Shown: in pieces, positions 9,812 through 17,961 of the stretch
Layout: every line of letters starts with the position of its first letter
Numbering within the stretch: the stretch's first letter is position 1
Source of the DNA: Glaciecola sp947496235
GTDB taxonomy: Bacteria > Pseudomonadota > Gammaproteobacteria > Enterobacterales > Alteromonadaceae
DNA: 64,000 bases
Assembly: GCF_050306235.1 (NCBI RefSeq)
Contig: NZ_JBLWFH010000007.1
Span: forward strand, 186,001 to 250,000
Direction of reading: 5' to 3'
Translations under genes and position numbers: made by a program
The notes under the pieces: model-generated
Seen by the model: only the letters and a program-made list of their open reading frames with translations
What the model was told of the DNA's origin: nothing
Databases searched by the model: none

Positions 9812-10615
9812 ATGCGTAATCCATTTACGGTGATATTGGTCATTCTATTAATTATTTCATTTACCTACTCTATCTTCGTTTTACACATAGATAGTGAAGA
9901 CAATAATGCATTGATAATAAAAAATGACAGACAAACAGTAGTCGCAAAGGACTCAAATTCTGAACGTTCCAGTAAAATTCCACCTGCTTATATTCCCAAA
10001 CCACAATTAAAACCTTCGATCAATAAACAACCAAAAGCCGTGACAGAAGAGCAAGGCCTGCCAATCGCAATAAGGTTAATGGGAATAAATGCACAAGAGC
10101 AAAAAGGCTTATTTGAATCCGGCGGCCAGCTTGACGAATATATTGTGGGCGATTCGATGTTTGGCTACGACATTGAATTCAATGCCCTAGATAAAGAAAC
10201 AGCTACCCTTAGCTACCAAAATAAGTCGTTCATATTAACATTGAACGGCGATAATTTGCTCATTGAGGAAGATCAGCAAAGTTACGAGGAACTCCTTGCT
10301 ATGTCGCCTTCAGAAATTGGCACTCGACCTAAAATCGTTGAGCACTTTGTGACCTTAACTGAGACCCCATACATTGCCGACGGTATGATAGTCTCCCCAG
10401 GCATTAATCCTGAACTGTTTAAACAAGCGGGTTTACAGCCTGATGATGTGTTGCAAACCATAAATGGTTTAAGTGTGACTGTGGAAGAAGATTTTAAAAA
10501 GATTCAACGCATGATGCGTAATTCAAATACCTTGGTACTAGTAGTGCAACGACGAGGCCGACAACTTACATTGTATTTAGATATACCTGGCGAAGAACTT
10601 AGTATAAGTTTGTAG
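9812..10615 (+). CDS. Orphan GspC-like protein with PDZ domain
   Basis: This 267-residue protein has the layout of type II secretion GspC: a short cytoplasmic start, one transmembrane helix (about residues 5-22), a Pro/Lys-rich linker, a small beta-rich homology region (about 80-160), and a PDZ-like domain at the C-terminus. The PDZ is shown by PGINPELFKQAGLQPDDV, then LQTINGLSV and a closing VVQRRGR strand. GspC links the inner-membrane platform to the secretin and helps choose substrates. No other gsp gene is nearby, so this is an orphan. It is divergent from the subtilase, a type of enzyme often exported by type II secretion. The ATG at 9812 is preceded by GGGAG at good spacing; an in-frame TTG at 9788 is less likely. 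GspC-like architecture is fairly sure; a role in secretion is inferred. Confidence 0.75.
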   Translation: MRNPFTVILVILLIISFTYSIFVLHIDSEDNNALIIKNDRQTVVAKDSNSERSSKIPPAYIPKPQLKPSINKQPKAVTEEQGLPIAIRLMGINAQEQKGLFESGGQLDEYIVGDSMFGYDIEFNALDKETATLSYQNKSFILTLNGDNLLIEEDQQSYEELLAMSPSEIGTRPKIVEHFVTLTETPYIADGMIVSPGINPELFKQAGLQPDDVLQTINGLSVTVEEDFKKIQRMMRNSNTLVLVVQRRGRQLTLYLDIPGEELSISL

Positions 10616-10846
10616 CATATACTACTTTGCCCCTTATTTTGGTTTTAGTGGCCACAGCATACATTTAGGTGTAGGCGATTAAAATTAAACCACTATTCTA
10701 CAAGAACGAAACTGATAATCTCTTTTCCAATTCTCAGCTATTATGCTTCTGTTGCTTTCAATATTGCTCATTGTTGTTTATCGTAGATATTCTCTAAGCG
10801 ATAAATTCCATTCAAATAAAGGATTGAATTAAATTTGAATGAGATA

Positions 10847-10871
10847 TTGTACTGATTGCCATTCAGTACAA
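10847..10871. promoter_or_regulatory. Inverted repeat in the leader of the first TIR gene
   Basis: A perfect 9-bp inverted repeat, TTGTACTGA and TCAGTACAA with a 7-base spacer, lies 22 bases before the first TIR start codon. It could be an operator or an RNA hairpin close to the ribosome-binding site (AAGGGAAG). The copy before the second TIR gene is partly degraded. Confidence 0.5.
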
Positions 10872-10893
10872 CCTTGACAAGGGAAGTTATACA

Positions 10894-13020
10894 ATGAATG
10901 AAAACATTGACGTTTATGATGCATTTATAAGCCATGCTTCTGAGGATTCCGAACGTGCACTTGAAATTGTCGCTTCATTAGAGCAACAGGGATTAAAGTG
11001 TTGGATTGATAAGCGTGATATAAGAGCTGGAAAAAAATACGCTGAAGAGATTGTTAGAGGTGTTCGACAATCACGATGCGTAGTGGTCGTAATCTCCCGC
11101 CATTCAAATGCATCTGATAATGTGGCAGCTGAGGCTGAAGAAGCGAGAAAATCTGGAAAGCCTATTTTTCCAGTTAGAGTAGAAGATGTTCAACCTTCAG
11201 AAAAACTTACCTTTTATGTCTCAATCAATCAGTGGCTCGACCTTTGGAATGCAGATAAAGTTGGAAAGCTCGAGCAATTGGCAAAGTCTATTGTCGATCC
11301 TGAAGCACTCGCAAATTCAATTATCCCAAAACCCTCCAATCTTCTTCAGTATTTAAAAAACAACCGGCTTAGCTTACTAGGTTTTGCAATCTTGAGTATT
11401 ACTATTGGTGTTGGTTTTTGGATGATTAAGGCTGATATAGGCGATTATGCCAATCCGTTTGGTGTTGAGTTACCAGAAAATATAGATCCAGAGGATTTTG
11501 AAAAAGAGAATATAACCGTTATTGCTTCCCCTTCCGTTAGCGAAATAACGGCTTTCGTTACTTTCACCGTTATGCCTGATCTCCATTCCATGGCTTACGT
11601 ACAATTTATAGATGCCGAATATCAATTAAAGTTTAGCAGTGGATTGGAGATTAAACAGTTTAGTCCTCCTGGATTTTCTACCGCCGTAGATACTGGTTTT
11701 GATAATATTCCAGATTGGGTTAGTGTACAAATAACTTTAAGAAATGGTGTAGTTATTGGCCCCTTTACCTATGATTTAGGTGGCCTTTCTGAGGATATTT
11801 TGGCAAAGCGAAAAGATTTAATAGACAGGGAGAGAATGCGTGAGATAGACATGGAGAAAAAGCGCCTAGATGGTTATTTAGATAATATTAAAGATCGTTT
11901 TAGCGAAGGATACGTTGTTCTGTGCTATGAATATTTTGGTTCTTTCTCTCAGTGCAAGATTACAGCAAGTATGGAACTTCCTATCAACAAGACGTTTGAG
12001 TCGATAACTTTTTTTAGCGCAGATATAAATAAACCTATTAAATTGGATTTTAATCCAATTCGTAAAAGTCCAGATGTTTTAATTTTGGGATCTGAAGCAT
12101 CAAATGAGCTGCGATTAATTTTGACGATCCCTTTAAAGGATCTTGCATATTCTGCAGTATTCAGTGATGGTGAGAAATCTGTAACACACCGAGCTGATGC
12201 TGACTATCGAGATTCCAATAAAAATTTGACATTCGAATTTGAGCCTTTAAGCGAACATGCGCCTAGGTTGTTCACTACCTCAGAACCATCAGGAGGTTAC
12301 TACAAAGAGCGTAGCAAATGGTCTCTACTGCCTTTTGTCGATAGTGCGCAGGAAATATATTGGACCACATACGATGGAGGAAAAAACCTACTCGAGAAAG
12401 GTGAGATAGGACAATTTCAAGCTAAACGCATATCAGCCCCTGAACTAGGAGTTACCTATGATGGGGCGGATGGATCTATCCTACAACTATCAGTGATAGA
12501 TAAAACAGGCGATGCTGAAACTTTTAAGTATAAAGCTAATTGGGCGGAGTGGATTCCATCGGCGGCAAGTGCTTCAATAAAATTCAGAAATAACTTTATC
12601 CAATGTAGAGTACACAAAATACATAATACGATAATTAGATTTACCATATGTGGTATGAATGTATCAGAACCATTTATGCGCGTATTTAATCGGGTTGAAT
12701 GGGGCTTAACATCAAGCGATTTATCCCTTTACAAAGGCTATGATCTAGATGTTCAATTTAAAAATATGGAAACCGAGATTACCGAGTATTTTGAAAGGAA
12801 GAAAAAATCTGGTGAACTGGATGAATCAAGCATAGAAACTCAACAAGAGTATACACGGACGCATATCGAAACATTTAAAAAGCGATTAAAACTTATTAAA
12901 GCGAGCAGAGGAACACCAGAGTACTTAATTATGTTAAAAACACCTGAAGCAATTTTCTTTAAATTCTCCTTGGTAAATGGTGAACAATCACCTGTTCTAC
13001 GAGCTGTTGTTAAAAAATAA
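10894..13020 (+). CDS. Membrane-anchored TIR-domain protein, copy 1
   Basis: This 708-residue protein starts with a TIR domain (residues 6-135): YDAFISHASED opens it, WIDKRDIRAG marks the central loop, and VVVVISRHS precedes a helix with Glu80, which sits where TIR NAD-cleaving enzymes carry their catalytic Glu. One transmembrane helix follows (about 159-178) after the basic KNNR, so the TIR should be cytoplasmic and the following 530 residues periplasmic. That region has a predicted charged coiled coil (about 305-340) and beta-rich stretches matching no family I recognise. The ATG has a good ribosome-binding site (AAGGGAAG). A second copy follows 187 bases downstream. Bacterial TIR proteins often act in phage defence by depleting NAD or making signal molecules; that role is inferred. 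A membrane signalling role is also possible. Confidence 0.85.
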   Translation: MNENIDVYDAFISHASEDSERALEIVASLEQQGLKCWIDKRDIRAGKKYAEEIVRGVRQSRCVVVVISRHSNASDNVAAEAEEARKSGKPIFPVRVEDVQPSEKLTFYVSINQWLDLWNADKVGKLEQLAKSIVDPEALANSIIPKPSNLLQYLKNNRLSLLGFAILSITIGVGFWMIKADIGDYANPFGVELPENIDPEDFEKENITVIASPSVSEITAFVTFTVMPDLHSMAYVQFIDAEYQLKFSSGLEIKQFSPPGFSTAVDTGFDNIPDWVSVQITLRNGVVIGPFTYDLGGLSEDILAKRKDLIDRERMREIDMEKKRLDGYLDNIKDRFSEGYVVLCYEYFGSFSQCKITASMELPINKTFESITFFSADINKPIKLDFNPIRKSPDVLILGSEASNELRLILTIPLKDLAYSAVFSDGEKSVTHRADADYRDSNKNLTFEFEPLSEHAPRLFTTSEPSGGYYKERSKWSLLPFVDSAQEIYWTTYDGGKNLLEKGEIGQFQAKRISAPELGVTYDGADGSILQLSVIDKTGDAETFKYKANWAEWIPSAASASIKFRNNFIQCRVHKIHNTIIRFTICGMNVSEPFMRVFNRVEWGLTSSDLSLYKGYDLDVQFKNMETEITEYFERKKKSGELDESSIETQQEYTRTHIETFKKRLKLIKASRGTPEYLIMLKTPEAIFFKFSLVNGEQSPVLRAVVKK

Positions 13021-13160
13021 TATCCAGACGATAAAGCTTTAACTCTAAGAACGAGAATATTTCTGTTGCTTTCAATATTGCTCATTGTTGTTTATCGTAG
13101 ACATTCTAGAAGCGATAAATTCCATTCACATAAAGGTTTAAATTAAATTTGAATGGGATA

Positions 13161-13184
13161 CTGAACTGATTGCCATTCAGTACA
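13161..13184. promoter_or_regulatory. Degraded inverted repeat in the leader of the second TIR gene
   Basis: This is the counterpart of the repeat before copy 1. The right half (TCAGTACAA) and the 7-base spacer are kept, but the left half reads GAACTGA, so only the inner ACTGA/TCAGT pairs fully. If the site works as an operator or hairpin, the two genes may be controlled differently. Confidence 0.4.
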
Positions 13185-13207
13185 ACCTTAGCAAGGGAAG
13201 TTATACA

Positions 13208-15334
13208 ATGAATGAAAACATTGACGTTTATGATGCATTTATAAGCCATGCTTCTGAGGATTCCGAACGTGCACTTGAAATTGTCGCTTCATTAGAGCAA
13301 CAGGGATTAAAGTGTTGGATTGATAAGCGTGATATAAGAGCTGGAAAAAAATACGCTGAAGAGATTGTTAGAGGTGTTCGACAATCACGATGCGTAGTGG
13401 TCGTAATCTCCCGCCATTCAAATGCATCTGATAATGTGGCAGCTGAGGCTGAAGAAGCGAGAAAATCTGGAAAGCCTATTTTTCCAGTTAGAGTAGAAGA
13501 TGTTCAACCTTCAGAAAAACTTACTTTTTATGTCTCAATCAATCAGTGGCTCGACCTTTGGAATGCAGATAAAGTAGGCAAACTCGAGCAATTGGCAAAG
13601 TCCATTGTCGATCCTGAAGCACTCGCAAATTCAATTATCCCAAAACCCTCCAATCTTTTTCAGTATTTAAAAAACAACCGGCTTAGCTTACTAGGTTTTG
13701 CAATCTTGATTATTACTATTGGCGTTGGTTTTTGGATGATTAAGGCTGATATAGGCGATTATGCCAATCCATTCGGCTTTGAGTTGCCAGAAAATGTAGA
13801 ACCTGAGGATTTTGAAAAAGACGATATTATTATAATGACTTATCCTTCTGATGGCGGAGTTAGAGCCACTATTTCAATCGGCTTTGAGATCAATTTGAGC
13901 GCAGCTGCTGTAAATAAACTCTTCAACGCCCAATATGATTTAAATTTCAGTAATGGAGTAGACATAACCCAAACCAGTCACGGATTGGGATTAATTACAG
14001 GTATAGATACTCATCTCGATAACATCCCAGAATGGGTAAGTATACAGATATCGCTAAAAAATGGCGCTGTTATAGGCCCTTTTACTTATGATTTAAATGA
14101 CCTTTATGCGCAAATTGAAACAAAGAGAGAGGAATCAATAGAAAGAGAAAGATTGCGTAAGATAGAAAAAGAAAAACAACAGTATAATGAATATTTCGAA
14201 GACACTAAAGAACACTTTGCCAAAGGTAGAGTTGTTCGATGTTCTGATTATTTTGGGACTCTTACTCACTGTAAACTAGCCGTTCATAGAAGATTGCTAA
14301 TAAATGAGGTTTTTGATTCGGTTATTTTTTTTAACGTTAAAGAAAATAAGTCGATTCCAGTTGAATTTATGACAAATCAAAATAATCCAGATGTTTTAGT
14401 TTTAGAATCTGGTGAACCCGATAAATATCAAGTAATTTTGACTACTTCTTTAGATGGTCTTGAATATTCAGCAAAATTCAGCGATGGTGAGAAAATCACA
14501 AAACTCCCAGCAGATACTAATCATCGCCCCTCTAATATGAGTTTAACATTTGAATTTGAGTCCTTAACTAATGACGCACCAAGGCTATTCGCTACCTCGT
14601 ATCCATCAGGGGGTTACTACAAAGAGCGTAGTAAGTGGCATTTACTACCATTTATCGATAATGCACAGGAGATTCATTGGACCATATTCGATGGCGGAAA
14701 AAACTCTTTTCAAAAACAGAGAACTGGAGAATACTTAAGTTACGGTATACCGTCCTCAGAACTAGGAATTACATATGACGGAAGTGATGGTCCTATCCTT
14801 CAACTATCAGTGATAGATGAAACAGGCGAAGCTGAAACTTTTAAATATAAAGCTAATTGGGCGGAGTGGATTCCATCAGCGGCAAGTGCTTCGATAAGAA
14901 TCACAAAGGAATCAATCAATTGTTCAGATGAAGAAGTATCCGGTACAAAGCTCAGATATACTATTTGTAAAATCGACGTACCGGAACCATTTACCCGAAT
15001 ATTTACTCAGGTTGAATGGGGAGTAACACCAAACCATTTGGACTCGTTTGAAAAACATGACCTAGAAGTCGAATATCAAAATTTGGAAGCGCGAATTAAT
15101 GAGTATTTTGATAGCAAGGAAGTATTGGAACAGTTAAATGAGCGATACATTAAGAACTATCAAAAGTTTGCCAAGTCGCATCTAGAGAAATTAAAAAGTG
15201 ACGTGAAACAAAGTACTGCAATCGACGAAACTACGGAGTACTTAATTATTCAAGACGCACCTGAAGCAGTCTTCTTTAAATTTTCTCTGGTTAATGGTGA
15301 ACAATCACCTGTTTTAAGAGTATTCGTTAAATAG
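13208..15334 (+). CDS. Membrane-anchored TIR-domain protein, copy 2
   Basis: This 708-residue paralogue has the same length as copy 1. Residues 1-150 (the whole TIR domain) are identical in protein and nearly identical in DNA, as is most of the leader. The transmembrane segment differs at one or two residues, and similarity drops sharply from about residue 190. The probably periplasmic part is then a mosaic: diverged stretches alternate with conserved blocks, such as SGGYYKERSKW, FKYKANWAEWIPSAASAS and FFKFSLVNGEQSPVLR. Putative catalytic Glu80 is kept. The pattern suggests tandem duplication with later gene conversion or strong selection on the TIR end, and diversification of the sensor end. 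A likely terminator follows. Function as for copy 1 is inferred; whether the two products pair is unknown. Confidence 0.85.
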   Translation: MNENIDVYDAFISHASEDSERALEIVASLEQQGLKCWIDKRDIRAGKKYAEEIVRGVRQSRCVVVVISRHSNASDNVAAEAEEARKSGKPIFPVRVEDVQPSEKLTFYVSINQWLDLWNADKVGKLEQLAKSIVDPEALANSIIPKPSNLFQYLKNNRLSLLGFAILIITIGVGFWMIKADIGDYANPFGFELPENVEPEDFEKDDIIIMTYPSDGGVRATISIGFEINLSAAAVNKLFNAQYDLNFSNGVDITQTSHGLGLITGIDTHLDNIPEWVSIQISLKNGAVIGPFTYDLNDLYAQIETKREESIERERLRKIEKEKQQYNEYFEDTKEHFAKGRVVRCSDYFGTLTHCKLAVHRRLLINEVFDSVIFFNVKENKSIPVEFMTNQNNPDVLVLESGEPDKYQVILTTSLDGLEYSAKFSDGEKITKLPADTNHRPSNMSLTFEFESLTNDAPRLFATSYPSGGYYKERSKWHLLPFIDNAQEIHWTIFDGGKNSFQKQRTGEYLSYGIPSSELGITYDGSDGPILQLSVIDETGEAETFKYKANWAEWIPSAASASIRITKESINCSDEEVSGTKLRYTICKIDVPEPFTRIFTQVEWGVTPNHLDSFEKHDLEVEYQNLEARINEYFDSKEVLEQLNERYIKNYQKFAKSHLEKLKSDVKQSTAIDETTEYLIIQDAPEAVFFKFSLVNGEQSPVLRVFVK

Positions 15335-15353
15335 GAATGGTCTGCTGAAAATT

Positions 15354-15386
15354 GTAGCGGAGGTCTAATACAAGCCCCTCCACTAC
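15354..15386 (+). terminator. Probable terminator after the TIR genes
   Basis: GTAGCGGAGG and CCTCCACTAC form a 10-bp stem with one mismatch and a 13-base loop. A T-rich stretch (TTTTTCTTT) follows about 12 bases later rather than immediately, so strength is uncertain. It lies 20 bases past the stop of the second TIR gene, and the next gene converges on it. Confidence 0.5.
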
Positions 15387-15404
15387 GCCTCCCTAACTTT
15401 TTCT

Positions 15405-16247
15405 TTAGCGACTTCTAGTAATCACTACTTTTGCGGTAGGATTATCAAACCTGTCACTATGATTCAAAACGGATGTCATTAGACCTTCACTGCTTGGGTC
15501 CATTGAATTTTCACTAGTAACCACGCCAGCGTGTATGCGTACTGCATCTATTAAATCGTCACGTTGAGCGTCGAAGCCAGCTGCTGCACCACCACCGCCA
15601 GCAGCTGTCGCTGCAGGTCCAGGCATGGTATCAGCCGTTTCGGTATTGGCTTCTGTACCAGCATCCCAAGTCACCATGGTAAAGCTTACAGAATCTCCAG
15701 GCTGCATGTCGCTGATATCAAATCCAGCGACACCAGTGAAGGCATCATTTGTATCCACTAGCATGGAGGCAACTGTGATGCGCAAATTGTCCGTATCAAG
15801 TGTCGGCACTATCAAGGTCAATACTTGACTCTGGTTTCCCGGCATTAATACACCTGCGGTTGTTGCAGCATCTAAATATTGAATGGCTTCGACAGCTTCA
15901 TCAACTAACATGGATGGATCACCGCCTTCAGCCAACATTTCAACCCCCGTGCTAGCAGCTTGTCCAGGTACAAAGGCATAAAAACCAGGTTCATGAGCAA
16001 TTGCTGCCACAGGTGCGAATGGTTGACCTGCGGTTAGGTTAGTAACCACCAAATTATAGGTAGCAACCCCAGTGGTTGGCCCTTGTGGTCCTTGAGGACC
16101 TTCAGGGCCGGCTGGCCCCTCGGGACCAGCGGGACCTTCTGGACCTGTTGGTCCTGCTGGTCCTATATCACCATCGTCACCAGCACAGGCGGCTAATAAC
16201 GTAACAAAAGTACCTAAGATGAGCGTCTTAAAAATTGAATTTTTCAT
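15405..16247 (-). CDS. Spondin_N-domain lipoprotein with collagen-like Gly-Pro repeats
   Basis: This 280-residue protein begins with a lipoprotein signal (TLLAACAGDDG; Cys about residue 21), so it is probably lipid-anchored at the outer membrane. A short collagen-like tract of Gly-Pro-X triplets (GPAGPTGPEGPAGPEG and so on, about residues 30-58) follows. A Spondin_N-like domain makes up the rest: YNLVVTNLTAGQPFAPV, AHEPGFYAF, PSMLVDEA and WDAGTEANTE are typical of bacterial members. The function of these proteins is unknown; they are secreted or surface proteins. The ribosome-binding site AAGGAGAA is strong. The gene lies 15 bases after a broken paralogue of equal length, in the same orientation. 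The collagen tract probably acts as a stiff spacer that holds the domain off the membrane, which is inference. Confidence 0.85.
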   Translation of the reverse strand: MKNSIFKTLILGTFVTLLAACAGDDGDIGPAGPTGPEGPAGPEGPAGPEGPQGPQGPTTGVATYNLVVTNLTAGQPFAPVAAIAHEPGFYAFVPGQAASTGVEMLAEGGDPSMLVDEAVEAIQYLDAATTAGVLMPGNQSQVLTLIVPTLDTDNLRITVASMLVDTNDAFTGVAGFDISDMQPGDSVSFTMVTWDAGTEANTETADTMPGPAATAAGGGGAAAGFDAQRDDLIDAVRIHAGVVTSENSMDPSSEGLMTSVLNHSDRFDNPTAKVVITRSR

Positions 16248-16262
16248 CAGGTTCTCCTTAAC

Positions 16263-17105
16263 TTAGGACGCAGGCACTACGATTGTGACTTTAGCAACTG
16301 GGTTTAACCATCTGTGTACAGTTGAATCGAGATCACTTGCGCCTGCCGTTGCGGATGTATCACCTAAGGTATTTGGATGAATATGTATGGCACCATCGGT
16401 ACCATCAACAACTTCTGTTGCAACCGCTAAGTCAGAACCATCAACGTCCTTACCTACTTTAACGGCTACGCCCTCACCGCCAGTTCCCATTGAAGGTGCG
16501 ATTGGTGGTGCACCAGCACCAGCTACACCTGGCGCTCCGAAACCACCTAAAGGTGTTCCACCAACGCCAGTAATATCGGTACGGGTCATATTTAATTCAT
16601 CGTTAAGTTCAGAACCAGCATCATAGGCATTTAAATAATAGTGATAAGTACCGGGTTCTGTAGGAATCATAATACTGTCTAAACCTACAAAAGCGTCATT
16701 ACTCGGTATTATCATGGTTAAAAGTGAAAGATAAGGCTTGTCCATTGTGTCAAAGGAGTAAGTAAGGGTCGTGGAAGGTTCAACTAAGCCGCCAAATTTC
16801 ATCCAAGTGTTGCTACCATTATCAGTAGCGGCAGAGCCTAGCATTGCTTCGAAATTTTGACCTGAAGAATCAGCATTATCTGCGTCGTCTATAACACCAG
16901 CTTCTGCTAACTAGGTAAGTGCCATAGATGCATCTTCACCTACCTCGAATAGGTCTGCATCTGCAGTATGTGCGACAACGAGTCTAGGCGTAAAAAAGAC
17001 ACCTTGAGTTAGATTAGTAATACCTACTTCGACTTCTACCGCTTGTGCCATAAAAGACGAACCTAAGGTAACGGCAGCAATTGCCGACAATGTTTTGAGT
17101 TTCAT
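16263..17105 (-). pseudogene. Spondin_N-domain secreted protein interrupted by an in-frame stop
   Basis: Two adjacent reading pieces (17105-16911 and 16844-16263) lie in the same frame, separated only by a TAG at 16911-16913 and 22 open codons. Read through, they give a 280-residue protein, the same length as its downstream paralogue. The first piece has a signal peptide (ending QAVEV) and the Spondin_N start GITNLTQGVFFTPRLVVAHT. After the stop the frame continues LAEAGV, then GTYHYYLNAYDAGSELND, as in family members, and ends VAKVTIVVP, like the neighbour's AKVVITRSR. A single CAG-to-TAG change would explain it. It may be a recent pseudogene, a sequencing error or a readthrough case. No lipobox is present, so the intact protein would be secreted rather than lipid-anchored. 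Confidence 0.8.
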
Positions 17106-17269
17106 ATAAAAGATTCCTTGAGTTGTGTGTTGATTGTCATCAAGGAAAAGTCTGCTAAATAGTTATCACGAAACTATCACGGGAAAGTCACATTTTAATG
17201 ATTATTTTGTTCAATTTTTTAAACGAATGCAGGAAAACGGCTTGTAAGGAATAGCAGAAGTAGTAAAAG

Positions 17270-17294
17270 CTCGCCCGAATGGGACTCAGGCGAG
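17270..17294 (-). terminator. Probable terminator of the DUF4920-like gene
   Basis: On the minus strand CTCGCC and GGCGAG pair around a 13-base loop and are followed by CTTTTA. It sits about 30 bases past the stop codon of the DUF4920-like gene. The stem is short, so support is moderate. Confidence 0.5.
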
Positions 17295-17323
17295 TTTGTA
17301 CAAGGGGTGTTAGAGTATGTTTA

Positions 17324-17803
17324 TTAAACCCGTGGAATTTTTACTGAGGTAGCTACAAACTCGTATTGTTTACCTGCTAAGAAAGTTGTGCTTTGATCAC
17401 GTAAATCTTGATTAAAATGCTCGGCTTTTTCTTTAGATAATTCTTTTTCAACGAGTTTTCCCATCATAGTCACTGTTTTTCCACTACTGTCTGTAGGAAT
17501 GAAAAAACCATAATCTTGAAATGAAACTCGAATGACTTGATCCCCTGCTTGGGCAATAAAAAAGCAGCCTTTTTTCTGGCAAACTTTATTAATTTTAGTT
17601 TCTACTTTGATAGTTTCGCCTACTGCTACATCATTTGATGCAATAGCGGCTTCTAGTGATATTGTTTCTTTTGAAGCATCTAGTTCTGCGCCAAAAGTTT
17701 CACTGGTTTCGTCACTAGCAACTGGCTCAGATAATCTGATGGGTTCATTGGCAACCACTGAGGTTGTCAGGGTTAAGATAAATGCTAAAGCAAGTGCCTT
17801 CAT
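17324..17803 (-). CDS. DUF4920-like exported protein
   Basis: This is a 159-residue exported protein with a signal peptide (MKALALAFILTLTTSVVA). The rest resembles the DUF4920 family: a short region starting TFGAELD, then VGETIKVETKI, a CQKKGCFF motif (two Cys four residues apart that could bind metal or form a disulphide), VIRVSFQDYGFFIPTDSSG and GKLVEKELS. The fold is an OB-like barrel in related proteins; no activity is known. I chose the ATG at 17803 because GGAAG sits seven bases upstream and the signal peptide then starts properly; an upstream ATG at 17836 would add 11 residues. It is divergent from the haemolysin III family gene, and the shared gap holds a perfect palindrome. Confidence 0.7.
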   Translation of the reverse strand: MKALALAFILTLTTSVVANEPIRLSEPVASDETSETFGAELDASKETISLEAAIASNDVAVGETIKVETKINKVCQKKGCFFIAQAGDQVIRVSFQDYGFFIPTDSSGKTVTMMGKLVEKELSKEKAEHFNQDLRDQSTTFLAGKQYEFVATSVKIPRV

Positions 17804-17865
17804 AAGTTTCTTCCGTAAATTGTCCCGAAAAGCCATATTATGCTTAAATTTTTTGAATTGCTAGC

Positions 17866-17884
17866 TTACCTAGGTACTAGGTAA
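17866..17884. promoter_or_regulatory. Perfect palindrome between divergent genes
   Basis: TTACCTAG-GTA-CTAGGTAA is a perfect 8-bp inverted repeat with a 3-base centre, in the gap between the DUF4920-like and haemolysin III family genes. Its symmetry and position suit a dimeric regulator acting on one or both promoters. I do not recognise the regulator. Confidence 0.55.
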
Positions 17885-17910
17885 CAAATGTTTCATTTGA
17901 TTCCTAGGAT

Positions 17911-17936
17911 TTTCAGTGTACACTTGTACGCTGAAA
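17911..17936. promoter_or_regulatory. Second inverted repeat ahead of the haemolysin III gene
   Basis: TTTCAGTGTAC and GTACGCTGAAA form 11-bp arms with one G-T type mismatch around a 4-base centre (ACTT). It lies 25 bases before the ATG of the haemolysin III family gene, so it could be an operator or a leader hairpin. Confidence 0.45.
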
Positions 17937-17961
17937 GTAACTAATTAAAGATAGACTAATC

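Larger units (their letters stand above)
10750..13660 (+). repeat. Tandem duplication unit: leader plus TIR-coding 5' end
   Basis: The leader and the first ~540 coding bases of the TIR gene (from about 10750) recur from about 13061. The shared leader includes TCTGTTGCTTTCAATATTGC, the region around the inverted repeat and the ribosome-binding site. Coding identity is near complete through the TIR domain, with a few synonymous changes, then falls off. Coordinates span from the first copy's start to the end of the strongly matching part of the second. Confidence 0.85.

Noticed and set aside
10894..15334. Classifying the TIR pair as Thoeris
   Set aside because: No ThsA-like SIR2 or SLOG partner is present, and the C-terminal regions do not match ThsB layouts.
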